DNA of 64,000 nucleotides from Hirsutella rhossiliensis (taxonomy: Eukaryota; Ascomycota; Sordariomycetes; Hypocreales; Ophiocordycipitaceae): contig NW_025408669.1 of assembly GCF_020360975.1 (NCBI RefSeq), positions 2,232,001 to 2,296,000 of the forward strand, read 5' to 3'. This document shows, in pieces, positions 11,149-22,174 of the stretch. Both the position numbers and the translations under genes were made by a program. Below the pieces are notes generated by a model. The model did no database searches. It worked only from the letters and a program-made list of their open reading frames with translations, and was not told the DNA's origin. Positions within the stretch are counted from its first letter, which is position 1. Each line of letters starts with the position of its first letter.

Positions 11149-13333
11149 TTACTCATCCATGACCGATGCAAACTTGTCCATCATCTGCTGCTGGATAGCC
11201 TCGTACTGTAGCCATGGTCAGTCATAGGTCAGCCACGGACAGGAGGGCCAACCACCAACCTTCTTGCAAACAGCCTCCTCGCCTTCCGATGGAAGCTCAA
11301 ACTTGAGCTGCCTGAGCTTGGCTTGGAGATCGCTCGTGGCCTCGCGGACCTTGGCCCAGCTCTGGCCCTGGGCAATGGCCTTTTGTGACTCGTCGTGGAA
11401 GCCAACCATGAGCTTCATCATCCACTCTGTCTTCCAGATCGGGCAGAACTGATCGTAGTCTGAGTAGCCGTTTTGCTGCAAAAAGTCTTCCTTGAGCAGG
11501 CCGGCGAGGTCGAGGGTAATCTTGTCGGGGTCCGACAGCGCGCTCTTTCCCACCAGCTGCACAACCTGGTCCAGCTCTTCCGAGTCGGACAGGAGCTGCT
11601 TGATGCGATCACGGAGCCGGGGGAACTCGGGGTGCTCCTTTTCGTAGTACTTGTCCAGAGTAGTGGTGTATTTGCTATACGAAACGCTGGTGTTGATGGA
11701 GGGGAAATGTTTTCGCTGCGCAAGCTTCTTGTCGAGACCCCAGAAGACCTGGACAATGCTGAGGGTGGAGCTCGTGACGGGATCCGAAAAGTCACCGCCG
11801 GGAGGGCTGACAGCGCCGACGATGCTGACACTGCCCTTGCGCTCCGGGGAGCCGAGCGTCTGGACTCTGCCGGCTCGCTCGTAAAAGGAGGCGAGCTTGG
11901 CGCCCAGGTAGGCGGGGAAGCCCTGGTCGGCGGGCATTTCGCCCAGGCGACCCGAAATCTCTCGGAGAGCCTCGGCCCATCGCGATGACGAGTCGGCCAT
12001 CATGGCCACGTCCAGGCCCTGGTCACGGAAGTACTCGGCGACAGTAATCCCCGTGTAGATGGAGGCTTCTCGAGCGGCGACGGGCATGTTGGACGTGTTG
12101 GCGATGAGGGTGGTGCGCTTCATGATGGGTTCCTTGCGGCCATCGACTTCGATGGTGAGCTCGGGGAAGTCCTTGAGCACCTCGGCCATTTCGTTGCCAC
12201 GCTCACCACAGCCAACGTAGACAATGACGTCGCTATTGGAGAACTTGGACACGGACTGGCTGATGACAGTCTTTCCGCAGCCGAAAGCGCCGGGGATGGC
12301 AATGGTGCCGCCCTGGACGCCCGGGAAGAGGGCGTCGAGAACTCGCTGGCCGACGACAAAGGGCTCGCTGGCGGCGAGCTTGTCGGTGGACGGACGGGGG
12401 ACTCGGACGGGCCACGACTGCATCATGGGGTACTCGGTCTTCTTGCCATCGAACTCGACCTCGAGGATCTTATCCACGACCGTATACTCACCCTTGGAGG
12501 CAATCTTGGTAATGGTGCCGCGGGCGCGGGGAGGGAAGAGGATTCTATGCGTTGAGATGAAGGAGTTCTCGAAGACGGTGCCCCAGACGTCACCGCCCGT
12601 GATGTGGTCACCGACCTTCATGGAGGGGGTGAAGGCCCATTTCTTCTTTCGGTCGAGGGCAGGGATGGAGATGCCGCGGGGGATGTAGATAGATTTTGAC
12701 ACGTTTGAGATTTCCGCCAGCGGCCGTTGGATACCGTCGTAGATGCCATTCAGCAAGCCGGGCCCGAGTTCGACGGACAGGGGCTTGCCGGTTCGGACGA
12801 CGGGGTCACCGACCTTGACACCGGCTGCAGAGGCTGGCGTCAGTCTTGGGTGTATCGGGGGGTAGGGGGGAGAGTGGGCGTACCGGTTTCCTCGTAGACC
12901 TGGATGGTGGCCTTGTCGCTGTTGATTCGGATGACCTCGCCGACGAGATTATCGTGGCCGACTCTGACCTAGAGGCAGGCGGAGAGTCGTCAGCTAGCGT
13001 TCGCCATCAGGCAGACGACAACGTACCAGTTCGTACATGGCAACACCAATCATGTCCTCGGCCACCACGACAGGGCTGCAGACGGGTCAGCAACGAGGAG
13101 CGATGGCGTCTGCTGCCTAGCGGCATCAAAGGACGACTCACCCGGAGATGGAGAAGATTTTGCCTATGGGAAGCGTCAGCCGTCAAAGCGATTGACCACC
13201 TGAGGTGGGGGCTGCCTACCATGATGCACGTTGTCGCCATCGGCGTTGTTGGCCTTTTGCGATTTCTGGACGGCATGCAAGTCAGCTCCAGCGGGGCGAG
13301 TTTCGGATGGTCGGAAAGACGTACGGGCGCCAT
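11149..13333 (-). CDS. vma1: Vacuolar H+-ATPase V1 catalytic subunit A
   Basis: Seven exons on the minus strand: 13333..13325, 13265..13220, 13163..13142, 13075..13027, 12968..12884, 12824..11260 and 11205..11149. They give 610 aa with consistent phases. The introns are 54-66 bp, all GT...AG. The first coding exon is 9 nt (MAP) and the third is 22 nt. The P-loop GAFGCGKT lies at about 249-256, followed by '[15 protein letters not shown]' and '[20 protein letters not shown]'; the end is '[13 protein letters not shown]'. The subunit hydrolyses ATP in the V1 head and drives proton pumping into vacuoles and endosomes. The GCGERGNE region is continuous, so the intein found in some yeast VMA1 genes is absent. 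Length and motifs match the family closely. Confidence 0.95.
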
Positions 13334-14372
13334 TTCGGGGCGAGGAGAAGAGCAGCGGACCGGAGCGGGCTCCTCTCGATCGTCGGCGGCGGAGGAGGGA
13401 GCTGTAGACGGCTGCGGGAGCGGGTGCGGAGGAGGCGTTGGAGGAGAGGAGAGGGGCGGCGGCGGTGGTGGTGGAGAGGTTGGCACGTTAGTAGGTGGAG
13501 GCGATGATGTAGCGGCGGCGGCGGCAGGGCCAGGGGACGCGTAGTAGCTGTAGGAGGACGAGACAGATGACGCCGAGTCGCTCCTCCCGCGGCGGATGAG
13601 GCTGATGAGCGAAGGCCGAGCCTTGAGACCGGGCCGTAGTCCGAGGTGCATGCACGAGCGAGCGGCCAAGGAGCTGCTGTTGACGGGGTTGAAGTGACGA
13701 GAGAGAAGAAGGCGTCGAGAGAGAAATGGGCTGGGCGGTTGAGGTACCCGGAGGAGGGGGGTTTCACGAACGTCGGTGTTAGTCAGACGTGTACCTGCTA
13801 TGAGCATCCACCGACGAAAGTCCGCAACATATGCCTAGGCAGCAGCAGCGGTGTACCTGTAGCCTATCATCAGCCTTGCTTGCTCAAGTCGAGCGATTCA
13901 GTTGGGCGCGCGTCCGGCTACTCAGCAGTCCCCCGGACGATGAAATGCCCAGACAGGAATGACGAGTACAGAAATGGCCTCAACGGCAAAGCAGCCGGGC
14001 CATTAAAAAAAATTAAACCAAAAATTGACAGCCGGTGTCTGTTGAGGTGGAAGGCTACGGGTGTTGAGGTTGGAAGGCTACGGGACATTTCTCCAGGCCC
14101 CGTCCGTCAGCCACGTCCACATCTCCTACCCTAGGCCACAACCTAGACGGAGGAAAATCGGAAGCACCAGGCTTCATTCACCTTCTTGCTCCCTGCCAAG
14201 CCATCGCGTATGGTCATGAATATGTTCATCTTGATACTCTTTGTACAGGTAGGTGTATCAACAGCGACTACGGAGTACAGAGTACAGCGAGCAGTCGCCC
14301 GAGACCATGCGCACAACAGTCATCAGAGAACAGACCAGAATAAGCAAAAACGCTCCAACGCACACAACGCAC
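13334..14372. other. vma1 promoter region and sphingomyelinase-gene 3' flank
   Basis: About 1 kb without a supported gene. The right end holds the 3' flank of the phosphodiesterase gene, with a tandem pair of 'ccaccacgacttgt' units near 14390 just inside its last codons. GGC/GGA-rich runs near 13380-13530 resemble a GC-rich 5' UTR of vma1. Confidence 0.45.
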
Positions 14373-16645
14373 TCAAAATTCACCACGACTTGTCCACCAC
14401 GACTTGTCCACCACGTTGCCCGCCCGGGCTATCTCCTCCTCGGCCATCTCCACGAACCTCTCCAAGCTGTCGCGCGCCACCAGTGCCCCAAACGTCGTCC
14501 GCGTGACCAGCTCGTCGCACTCGTCGTGCTCGCCGTGCGCTGCCGACATGTCGCGCCTCTCGAGGTGGAAGCCAAACTTGGGCTTGTAGCAGTTGTCCTG
14601 GGCGCGGCCGGCGCGCAGCTGACAGATCTCGTCGGCCCTGCAGGAGCCCCGGCATTTCGCCACGTTCCACCCGCGGCTTTTGCGCGAGATGTAAGCGTCG
14701 AAGAGCTCGTCGTCGTCCTCAAATGCCTTGGTCACCTGGTGCCAGAAGGCCGGCGTGAGCTCGGCCCTGGGGTCCGTCACGGGCGGGCTGAGGGCCTTGC
14801 CGTAGGCCTCCTTGGCCGAGTACAGCTTGGTCCAGACGGGGCCCGACTGGAAGGCCTTGTCGCCCATGTCGGCAATGTACGTCGTGGCGTCCAACACGCC
14901 AAACGTATCGGGATCAACCTCGTAGACGCGGAAAGAGGGCATGCCGGCCGTCGGGGTCAGAGACGGGGCAATGTACGACACGGCCAGGGCGTTGGCTTCG
15001 CTCCGCGACTGATAGTCGGCGTAGCTGATCTCGAACTGGTCGACGTGCGTGTGTCCAAAGAACATGGCCGCAATGGTCGCCGAGTACCGGTTGACGATTT
15101 GGTCAAGGTAGTTGGACCCGTCGTGCAGAGTGCCCTTGTCGCCAAAGGGCAAGTGGCCGATGATGTAGACGTTCTCGCGGGCCTTTTCGGCGCGGTCAAG
15201 CTCCCTGACTAGCCATTGCAACTGGAGGTTGGGATCCTTGTCATTCATGTTGTGGTACAGCCAGAAGTTGTTGCGGTAGTACAGGTTGGTGTTGAGCGAG
15301 ATGACGCGCAGGTTGCCCACGGGGTGCTTGACCGAGTAGGCGCCGAGCTTGGCGGCGTTATCCGCTGCCTCTTTGCCGATCCAGGAGGACCACTGGCTGG
15401 ACAGCAGACGGTAAACCCATGCCGTGGCTTGGCCGAGGCCGTTGGGCTGGAAACCGTCGCAAGGATGAGCCTCGTGGTTGCCGGCAGTGCCGTATACCGG
15501 GCCGGGGCGCCTGTGCATGGCCGAGTAGGCTCGCTCAACTGGCATGCGGTTAACCAGAGACGCTCACGGATGTGGTAAAACCAAAGGCAAAGACGAACTT
15601 GACTCAACGTTGGCCGACTCGGTTGTGTTCCACACGGCATGATCGACAATGTCTCCGGTAAAAATGGTAAAGGCGGCGTCGGGAGCAAACTTGTTGATGG
15701 CCTCGTACATGCTCTGCTCCAGACTGACGGGCACGTCGCACTTGTGGTCCCCGAAAGGACCGGCGGGAGACTTGCTCTTGCCAGGCTGATCGTCTTCTGT
15801 GTAGGGCCTGGTTATATGCCCTGGTTAGCCTCGACCGTGGACGGCCCGGGGGTCGGTTCACCTGCAGCAGATGGGCTTTCCGCAATCCGCGCTTGACCCA
15901 TTCATGTACAAGGTGTCGATGTGAATATCCGAGTAGTGAACGACCTGGAGCGGCTTCTTGCCGCTGGGCCGAGGGCGAGTACGCTTTGGCTTGAGCACAG
16001 GCATGGAGACGTTCCAGGGGGTGACGGGGGTATAGGCACAGGCGCCCAGCAAGGTGGTGCAGAATTCCTTTGAGGCCTTGGATCTGCGCTTCATCTCCCT
16101 GAGGGCCTGGGCAATGATGGGGCCCTCGCGGGCAATGGCACCTTCGCAAACATCGTCATCTTGGGCCTGCAGCCGGTCAACCAACCGTCTGAACTCGGCA
16201 TTTATGCGGTTCTTGGAGAGGACAAACCCCGGCCATCTTGCAAAGGCTCTGTACCACCTTGATCAAGGCGCTGTCGCTCAAGAAGGCGAGGCCCCTCATC
16301 AAGGCGAAGACGGTCTGTCGTGCGTGTCAGCCGCATACTCTGTAGACACTGGACAGCAACCCAAGGGCAGAGAGCTCTGACCTCACAGGTAACGCATCCG
16401 CCTCCCCACTTGATCTTGTTCCAAAGCTTTTTGGCGAGGTTTCGAGCTTCCAGGTCTCGAGCTTCCAGGTCTCGAGCTTCCAGGCCTCGAGCTTCCGGGT
16501 CTCGAGCTTCCAGGCCTCGAGCTTCCAGGCCTCGAGCTTCCAGGCCGTCAGCCTCGAGAGGCGAGACCTGCTGGCCGGTGGCCGGGGCATTGCCACGGAC
16601 GGCATGGGCGAGAGCCAAGACCGGGAGCAGTGACTGAAGACGCAT
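14373..16645 (-). CDS. Secreted acid-sphingomyelinase-like phosphodiesterase
   Basis: Five exons on the minus strand: 16645..16382, 16314..16228, 16166..15862, 15807..15599 and 15538..14373, giving 676 aa. The last intron (donor GTTCGT) was chosen because only it keeps the frame open. Residues 1-18 are a signal peptide, followed by an LEAR-repeat region (about 31-70). A saposin-B-like segment contains 'GGCVTCE' and 'SLCKMAG'. The metallophosphatase domain shows DIH in 'HYSDIHIDTLY', 'FTGDIVDH', 'GTAGNHE', 'IIGHLPFGD' and 'FFGHTHVD', which covers the expected two-metal ligand set. Family activity: hydrolysis of sphingomyelin or related phosphodiesters, outside the cell or in the vacuole. The substrate here is not proven. 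The C-terminal Cys-rich part (about 595-625) matches the family. A TATA box lies 76 bp upstream. Confidence 0.85.
16442..16546 (-). repeat. Coding 15-bp minisatellite (LEAR repeat)
   Basis: Seven tandem 15-bp units, 'tcgagcttccaggtc' and close variants, encode [G/D]-[L/P]-E-A-R on the minus strand. Units differ only by single substitutions: T/C at base 14, and one unit with two changes that gives DPEAR. The period preserves the frame. The array sits in exon 1, between the signal peptide and the saposin-like domain. A degenerate copy (PLEAD) precedes it in the protein. Confidence 0.95.
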
Positions 16646-16720
16646 GGCTGCCGGGCTGGAGCGAATCGTCTTTCCAGAAGCTGGGCGAGGGCCCGAGGTT
16701 TTGGGGGCCCAACAGGGGAC

Positions 16721-16726
16721 TTTATA
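16721..16726 (-). promoter_or_regulatory. TATA box of the sphingomyelinase-like gene
   Basis: The minus strand reads TATAAA, 76 bp upstream of the start codon at 16645. The spacing suits a regulated secreted-enzyme gene with a short 5' UTR. Confidence 0.55.
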
Positions 16727-17064
16727 GCCACAGGCTAGAAGTGCCCCGGCCGGTCGGTGTCGCGTGGCTGGCCGCCAGCCGGAGCCGAGGCCAGTCCTGC
16801 CAAGTACACCACGGAACCAGACAAGATAGGCCTTCCACGGTGCAAAGCCGTCCGGGAAAGGGGAGGGGGGAGGCTGTGGAATGTACAGGACCCGTGGTCA
16901 CAAGCATCTACGCGGTCCAATGGGAGCGGCAAGTGGCGGCACGCCCCCGGCATCCGAGCTGCTGCGACCCGCGGCCTCACTCGTAAAGGCCCTGAAGGGC
17001 TGCTTTTGTGGCGTGACATGGACATCGGGCGCGGGCTCTCGTGACAACGGACCCTCAGACACTG

Positions 17065-17096
17065 CCATGGAGCCATGGAGCCATGGAGCCATGGAC
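17065..17096. repeat. Four tandem 8-bp CCATGGAG units
   Basis: Three units read ccatggag and the fourth ccatggac. Non-coding. Confidence 0.85.
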
Positions 17097-17259
17097 CGGG
17101 TCACCGGGTATGCGGCCACGGCCGAGCTGCGTTCACGAGGCAGCGAGGTGGGAGATGCATCTGGCACTTTGTCGTACCGTCCGTTGCTGCTTGACTGGAC
17201 ATGGTGAGGCTGCCCGCTGCAACAAAGATGCGGGGAAGATCAAGATCATCATTAGATGG

Positions 17260-17276
17260 TAATTAATTAATTAATT
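17260..17276. repeat. TTAA microsatellite
   Basis: A short (AATT)n run, flanked on both sides by 'attagatgg'-like sequence. This suggests slippage or a small duplication. Confidence 0.75.
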
Positions 17277-18467
17277 AGATGGAGGCTGGAAAAGGCAGCG
17301 GGGCCGGAGCGGGACCTCGGGAAGAAAACATGACAAGGTTTCCCCAGTCTGCGCTCTACAGAGTAGTGACACCGTCTATTAGTGTATACGTATCGACATG
17401 GATGTCAAGCATTAAGCATCATGGTGGGTTTGCCTGCACAGCCTTTGTTGAGCAGTCCTTGGTGCCGTCATTGTGCGTCTTGTCTTGGTGGGCACTGGGC
17501 AACAAGGGCCAAAGTCCATGGTTGGTAGAGGGCCTCAAGCCCTCAACATGGACCTTTACCTTTACCTAACTCTCGGCCCAGATCCTCATTCCTCACCAAC
17601 CTAGCGACTTAGCGAGTAGGAGTAGCGCATGTCCAGGGCGCATATAAAAAGGGCCAACGTTGGACGGGCCCTCTGTCAGCTCCCATCCCAAGTCCATCCG
17701 GACGGGACAGGTCGCGTGTGCACATGCGCGCATACGTGAACCAGCGAGCGCGGCCGGAGCCCACCGGATGGATGGATGCCTTTGAGGCTTTGTCCATCAA
17801 TATCACTGTCAGCGTCAGCGTTAGCCTGGGCTTGGCTCTCCAGTGGCCCTCACCAGAACGACCCCCCTGCATGACGACAACTTCTCGTCCGAGTTCTTGG
17901 CCATTCTCCCCTCACCATGATGTCTCGCTTGGAGTCTTGCTGTAACCCAGTTAGGAAGGCGACAAGGATGCTTGGCTTTCCCGTAGGCAATAAAAGTTCC
18001 TCGTATTTATAGCTTTGGGCTGTCTGCCATTACGCAAAAGTTCAACCCCCCGAACCCAGCTGATGGCGTCGAAACTGTGCTTGGCGATTTCGCACTCGGG
18101 ACCGTCTTGCGCACTCCAAACACAGGCCCCTTCTGTTTCTGGCGCCGGCGGCTCAGCGCTGCGGGCATCGGAACTTGGTTGTTGCAGGTTGAGATGGTGT
18201 CGATGAAGCTTCGTGGCCATAGGCAAGCTTGGAGAGGCCAAAGAGTCGGTACAATGCATTGTACGGCATGCCCTGAGCGATGTTGCCAAGTGCCGTCGAC
18301 TCCAGAATACATGTTCCTGGCCCGTCCACCTTCCCAAGTGAGTTGGCCATTACAGTAGACGACGTCGCGGCGCCCTCGCTTCGGCACGTCGTCCAATCCG
18401 GCATCTTGTCCGACTCCCCATGCTCAGCTCGCCTCAGATCCGGCTTGGCGTCGTATGTGTGGAATCA

Positions 18468-18509
18468 TCACGGACCAGCATGGGTCATAGACCAATGTGT
18501 AGGAATTAC
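18468..18509 (+). repeat. 42-bp dispersed direct repeat, copy A
   Basis: Shares 38 of 42 bases with copy B at 18640..18681. Most differences are transitions. Both copies begin 'tcacggaccagcatg' and end 'ccaatgtgtaggaattac'. Confidence 0.8.
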
Positions 18510-18639
18510 CTGTGTCTCAACACCGTAGGCTGCGTCTACTAGTAAAGATGACGGGAGCGGCCGAGGGTGCTGTCAGAACTTATGTGCAGCAGCCACGGGA
18601 AGTGTCACGTGCAAGACTGACAAGTGGTAGCTGCTAGAG

Positions 18640-18681
18640 TCACGGACCAGCATGTGTTACAGGCCAATGTGTAGGAATTAC
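18640..18681 (+). repeat. 42-bp dispersed direct repeat, copy B
   Basis: Second copy of the repeat at 18468, 172 bp downstream in the same orientation. Its origin is unknown. Confidence 0.8.
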
Positions 18682-20219
18682 TCGTAGGCTCAAGTCTCTT
18701 TGCACAACGCGGCTAGCTTTGCAGACGCCTTCTCCAGCTTCACTCAATACATCCTTTACGGCCCCTCAATGGAGCTCTCTTTTCCTCGTGACCAGCCTTA
18801 TTAGGCAGGCCGCCGGACCAAAGTTCTGACACTCATATAAAACAGCTACTTTATATAGACAGGACAAGAGACTAGACATATCTCACGGTAGTTGTTTACC
18901 CGCCTTCTAGTGTGCTTTCAGTAAGTATGTATCTGCCTAAGGAGCAAGCTAAAGGGTTCCTTTGGAGCACTACTTCAAGACAGCAATCCTGCCTCTGCCG
19001 AGAATGTGGTAACGGTGTCTTGCTTCAAAATCCTCCAATCTACCAGTCTACTAGGAAAGGTAAAGATGCAACCCTGTGAAGAATTATTTCAGTATGCGCC
19101 TTACGTCCGGCTTTAAGCTAATCTTATAAGTACATCTACTATATCAGGTCTTATGTTACTGGGTAGGTAAATATAGTGAATAAGAGGGAGAGAAAAAGCG
19201 CGATATCCGCTGTAAAGGCATTTCCTCCTACTTGAATAATAGGTCTGCCGTACATGGGGTTGGGAATGCGGATGATTCCGTCTCCATAATCACGCCAGAG
19301 TACCTATCCCTTTGAAGGTGCAAAGACTGCAAGTATGCACCCGCCCTAGATGTCTCCTATGTATGTCGACATACTCTCAGTGACCTGGTTTACCCTGCGA
19401 AAGCTTGTGTTGTTGACGTAGCGAAGCAGCGATGATGAAAAGACTTCCATAATGATGTGGATTGGGCGGCAAAGAATGTTCTGCACAGCTCGCGGTTCCT
19501 CAGTGGCTGAGATCCCTACGCAATAAGGGATAAGCAGCCTGCGCAATACACAATGCCCAAGAGAGCCAAATCTTCTTGGCCATCTTTCCCTTAACAATCT
19601 CGCGTAGCTCTACTCTGCGATATATCCGAAGCCTTGCTTAGCCTCACAAGTTATAGTAGCGGTTTACCCGTCAGAGATAAGTAGCCATCTTCCTCGAATT
19701 GTAGGCTCCCACCTATATCGCCCCCGGGCTGGCGACTATATGGTTGAATTTGTCTAAAAGCCAGTAATCCGAGTAATACTTGAATCTCGGGCTGCGCAGT
19801 CAAGACTGGGTGCCAGAAATCCGGAGACTGTCTCAGTCAGGTAGTCTATACTCTCCCTAGGGCTCATCAGTTGAAGATGACGGGGTCGGGGAACACTCCC
19901 GTATCTTTCGTCGAGACGGCCAATAGGACGGCTTTTGCAAGGGTATATGTCAGAGCAGAGAAGGACTTATAATACGCGTTAATAACACCTCCAATGGGGT
20001 GCCCCTATTTTGCATGGTGTAGCGGTGTTTTACCAGCTTGACGGTATATAACCACTTTCTAAGCTTTACTCTAGCGTCCTTTAAGGGTGACTGGTTTCTG
20101 CTTTTGTCTCCTTGTTTAAGCCAACCAGCGCGATCTTATAGAGTTTAGCATTAAGTTAATGAGCTAGCTTAAAGACGATTTTCTGTATATCTATGATTTT
20201 TATTATCTTCATAATATAC

Positions 20220-21029
20220 CCATACGACTCGCAGAGAGTGAAAGCCATCGTATCCAGGCCAGGGCTGCAGAAGAGTTGCCATTTGTGCCCTTTTGTGACG
20301 ACAACGATATCGATTCCATGTCACTTTTGATGAAAACCGGGAGTTGAAGGTCATGGATAGCCTGCAAGAGAGCGTTCCCAGTCTGCCAGTCATACCGCTA
20401 GATTCTCCTGAAGCATCAAGTCGTGTTATGGACATTTTACAGCACGTCGCCGTATATAAATATTTGAAGGAGTCGAGAATCGAGCTGTCGACCCCTCTTT
20501 TGAGTACACATTCAAGCTTTCAAACCCTACTGTCCAAGGCAATGAGCCTCCAGACGGTTTCGATGTTCGGGATGGTAATCTATGGGGCTTAAGAATCGAG
20601 AACCTCGGAGATAAGCCTCTATATATCACCATATTCAACTTCACCTCGGAATGGAAGATTACCAATCTTATTGTGGACAAAGACGGAAGTCATTTCAAGG
20701 TGATACAACCAAAAGTCCGACAAAACACGAGCATGGAGGAGCTCTGGCTGGAGATGAACGTCCCGGACTCCCTCAAAAGCCAGGACAAAAGCCGGGGCAA
20801 GAAGCATTGCGAAGATAGTATCAAGGTCTTCATCACGCGGAAGCCTACCTCTTCCCCATCTCTAAACTTGCCAAGTATTTCTCTCGACGGCAAAGACACG
20901 GTCCATGGGAGTGGCGATTTATTATCCAAGTTCCTCGACGAGTTGAATGGGCGGTTTCGAACTCATGATCCTGCTACGTCTCAGCAATGGTCTACTCGAA
21001 ACTACATCGTTCGCACAATCAAAGAGTGA
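20220..21029 (+). pseudogene. Relic of a caspase-domain (C14) fungal protein, C-terminal part
   Basis: Three collinear fragments in different frames read as one protein. Fragment 1, from about 20228, includes 'LAESESHRIQARAAE'. Fragment 2, in the frame of 20344, carries 'RFHVTFDENRELKVMDSLQ' through 'MDILQHVAVYKYL'. Fragment 3, in the frame of 20673, includes 'NLWGLRIENLGDKPLYI', 'ITNLIVDKDGSHFKVI', 'EDSIKVFITRKPTS' and the end 'WSTRNYIVRTIKE'. The frame changes near 20300 and again near 20465. From memory of the family, this pattern matches the region after the caspase-like domain in multidomain fungal proteins tied to self-recognition and cell death. The catalytic domain is not recognisable upstream. 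It is most likely non-functional. Confidence 0.55.
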
Positions 21030-21782
21030 AAGGGACAGTCGGATTCCCTTGATTCGCTTTTTACTTAGCCTGTTGTCAAGAAAGGAGAGGCTGCGTGTTA
21101 TTGAATGGCGCTGGTACATGATGGCCAGCGTTTTTCTTGACAAACTCCCTGCAGCAAAGTGATAGGCCTTTCATTCATTACTGGTAGTCACAGTCTCGCT
21201 ACGTCCGTACAAAGGAAAGTCTGCCCCATGCATCAACGCGTGTACGAAGTATACCATCCACCACCATCACCGGAGCCGTTATCGCCCCAGTCTTCTCCAG
21301 CCAGCGACAGCAAACATCATGATCCTCCCGTATTAGCGCCGTCCTGCTCCGGGAAGCTGGCAAAACCCTCGGCAAGCATGCATTATAGGTTGATGATCCA
21401 GACGCTAGAAGTCTACACCCGGGCGTTGCTACACAACGGCAGGATTGTCTCGGCTGCAGCAATGGCCGTCGGTCACGATCCGTGAAGGCCACATACATCC
21501 GGGGGGCGAAAATGTTCTATGTATTGGTAATAAACCCCTTGATATTAATGCAATTAGGGGCTAGGGGAACTTGCAGATGTAGACCGAGTGGCAGGTGATC
21601 CTTCAGCTGGGGCTTGCAACTCCTCGATCGCAGCACCACGAGCGAAACGCCTCATCCCCGTCCTCACTCTAGGCCGGATTCGCATTATATTGAGTGACGG
21701 ACGAGGCCCAGTCCGGCGGCCAAAACATGGGCACCCATGTATCGGTCGTGGCCCCCCCTGTAAGGTCGATGCGAGTCTTCGG

Positions 21783-21833
21783 CCGGCAACGGCCACTGCC
21801 GCATGCCGCACCGCCCGCTAGCAAACTGTCTTG
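21783..21833 (+). repeat. 51-bp diverged direct repeat, copy A
   Basis: Shares 40 of 51 bases with the copy at 21892. Conserved blocks are 'ccggcaa', 'actgccgcat' and 'cgctagca'. It lies about 380 bp upstream of the TATA box of the peptide gene. Confidence 0.7.
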
Positions 21834-21891
21834 CCATGTTGCGCTGTGGAGGGAGGACTTGGAGCCGTAAGTTGTCCGACTGCTTCGACGA

Positions 21892-21942
21892 CCGGCAATG
21901 AGCACTGCCGCATATCGGGCTGCTCGCTAGCACACTCTCTTG
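21892..21942 (+). repeat. 51-bp diverged direct repeat, copy B
   Basis: Second copy, 109 bp downstream of copy A in the same orientation. It could be a duplicated upstream control region or a decayed repeat. Confidence 0.7.
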
Positions 21943-22167
21943 TATTGAACACTCGGGCGCCTCGTTTTGAATAGAGATATAAGACAGACAACCTGAACCC
22001 CCTTCTCTCGTCTTCCCGTGGCAGGCGAGGGCATATGGCCAGCATTCCCGCCCTCTCGCGCCATGCTGTCGCAGCCGAGCGTTCATGTTTGTTTCGTCGC
22101 GCGCGGCGCCTTCTTGTCGCTGGGCATCTCGAGGGTTCCTCGCACGCAAGGGCACCCTGTTGAGAGG

Positions 22168-22174
22168 TATAAAA
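22168..22174 (+). promoter_or_regulatory. TATA box of the small secreted peptide gene
   Basis: 'tataaaa' lies 149 bp upstream of the ATG at 22317. It is preceded by a GC-rich upstream region and followed by a plausible leader, which supports 22317 as a real gene start. Confidence 0.6.

Larger units (their letters stand above)
16646..20219. other. Gene-free left part of the accessory island
   Basis: About 3.6 kb with no supported gene. It contains the sphingomyelinase-gene promoter, a 4x8-bp CCATGGAG repeat (17065..17096), a TTAA microsatellite (17260..17276) and a 'catataaaaa' TATA-like element near 17641 with no convincing gene downstream. It also has a 42-bp direct repeat pair (18468, 18640). 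From about 18,800 to 20,200 it is a visibly AT-richer, stop-dense stretch that looks like decayed repeats. No family could be assigned to that last part. Confidence 0.5.

Noticed and set aside
11149..13333. Intein in vma1
   Set aside because: The usual insertion site (GCGERGNE region) is continuous.
14253..15212. 319-codon open frame, plus strand
   Set aside because: Antisense to the sphingomyelinase-like gene, Val/Gly/Arg-rich, no motif.
17641..17945. TATA-like box followed by a 75-codon frame
   Set aside because: The frame has no signal peptide, motif or splice support.
18800..20200. Possible decayed transposon or DUF3435-like gene in AT-rich DNA
   Set aside because: Stop-dense in all frames, and no motif could be matched with confidence.
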